Shown here in pieces: positions 63,589-64,000 of a stretch of 64,000 nucleotides of DNA; position 1 is the first letter of the stretch; each line of letters begins with the position of its first letter. The notes beneath the pieces were generated by a model. The model ran no database searches and was not told the origin of the DNA. It saw only the letters and a list, made by a program, of their open reading frames with translations. The stretch covers positions 4,310,361 through 4,374,360 of the forward strand of contig NZ_AP018042.1 of assembly GCF_002356295.1 (NCBI RefSeq). Direction: 5' to 3'. Position numbers and translations under genes: made by a program. The DNA is from Labilibaculum antarcticum. GTDB taxonomy: Bacteria > Bacteroidota > Bacteroidia > Bacteroidales > Marinifilaceae.

Positions 63589-64000
63589 ATGAGTAAAGAG
63601 AAAAAGGAAGCGATAAAAGGAGAAACTTATGAAACACTTAAAGCTTTATATTATTCTGGAAAAGTGAAGCCGTCATTAAATAAAATTCTTGCTGAATTAC
63701 AAAATGATTCTGAAAACATAGAGCTCTCTCTTTTTGCTTGTCAGTGCTTGGTAAGAACTAAGAATTTTGAAGACTTGTCTACATATGCTGATGTTTCTAT
63801 TGAATTGGATCCCAATATTGCAGCAGGACATTATTACAAGGGAGTTGCTGTTCAGCATACAAAAGGAAAAGAGCAAGATGCTCTAAAAAACTTTAATGAA
63901 GCATTAACTTTAGACCCAGACAACACAATTTACCTTAAAAGTAAGGCTACCACCCATCTTTTGCTTTTTACAGATTATCATTTGCCTTTAAGTTTTGCTG
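63589..64000 (+). CDS. TPR-repeat protein (3' partial)
   Basis: The frame opens at ATG 63589 (MSKEKKEAIKGETYETLKAL) and is open to the window end. It has at least two TPR-like units (SLFACQCLVRTKNFEDL, ALKNFNEALTLDPDNTIYLK). TPRs scaffold protein contacts; no other domain is in view. Confidence 0.8.
   Translation, partial: MSKEKKEAIKGETYETLKALYYSGKVKPSLNKILAELQNDSENIELSLFACQCLVRTKNFEDLSTYADVSIELDPNIAAGHYYKGVAVQHTKGKEQDALKNFNEALTLDPDNTIYLKSKATTHLLLFTDYHLPLSFA

Overview
The window is low-GC DNA from a marine-type member of the Bacteroidota, probably near Marinilabiliales/Marinifilaceae. The phylum call rests on lipobox lipoproteins, DUF3788, the HTH_34-type regulator, a TTTG-N19-TAnnTTTG promoter, weak Shine-Dalgarno use and TTG/GTG starts; the family is inference. 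No rRNA, tRNA or CRISPR array was seen.

Positions 1-19420 are ordinary chromosome: a hybrid sensor kinase (cut by the window start), truA, a C69 dipeptidase, creD with a winged-helix regulator and its likely palindromic operators, an ECF sigma/anti-sigma pair, an uncharacterised ABC-ATPase/GTPase/Fe-S operon, a PiT phosphate permease, a LuxR-type two-component system, a yedK-like gene broken by a stop codon, an AraC regulator with an SDR, and small conserved genes. A tandem-repeat block (19488-20125) separates this from what follows.

Positions 20369-49805 look like an integron gene-cassette array without an integrase gene in view (a CALIN, or the interior of a large chromosomal integron). 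Short units, nearly all with one gene on the + strand, are separated by long repeats ending in GTTRRRY-like cores. In most units the first 7-10 bases are the exact reverse complement of the bases that open the repeat at the end of the same unit, as expected of attC sites formed by excision as circles. Cargo is mostly small lipoproteins, secreted and membrane proteins of unknown function, plus a discoidin-like/Hint protein, a CBS/HEPN-like protein, a sulfatase-modifying-factor-like lipoprotein and a three-gene KefF-KefC-redoxin cassette. Two attC sites are each split at the same point by identical 1,898-bp group II introns (IIC-like, RT without endonuclease). One cassette occurs twice. A repeated leader with a Bacteroidota promoter lies at the head of the array (20145) and before an embedded non-cassette island (32624-36500: DUF2231 protein, OmpR-type two-component system, rubrerythrin-like lipoprotein).

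Positions 50600-63200 hold a methyltransferase and an alginate/uronate-catabolism locus: PL8-like lyase, FadR-type regulator, gluconokinase/6-phosphogluconate dehydrogenase fusion, Nramp-like transporter, SDR (candidate uronate reductase), FucU/RbsD-like mutarotase and PL7 alginate lyase, then a serine beta-lactamase-like hydrolase. Decayed copies of the array repeats are scattered here, so the array may once have extended further. A TPR protein is cut by the window end.
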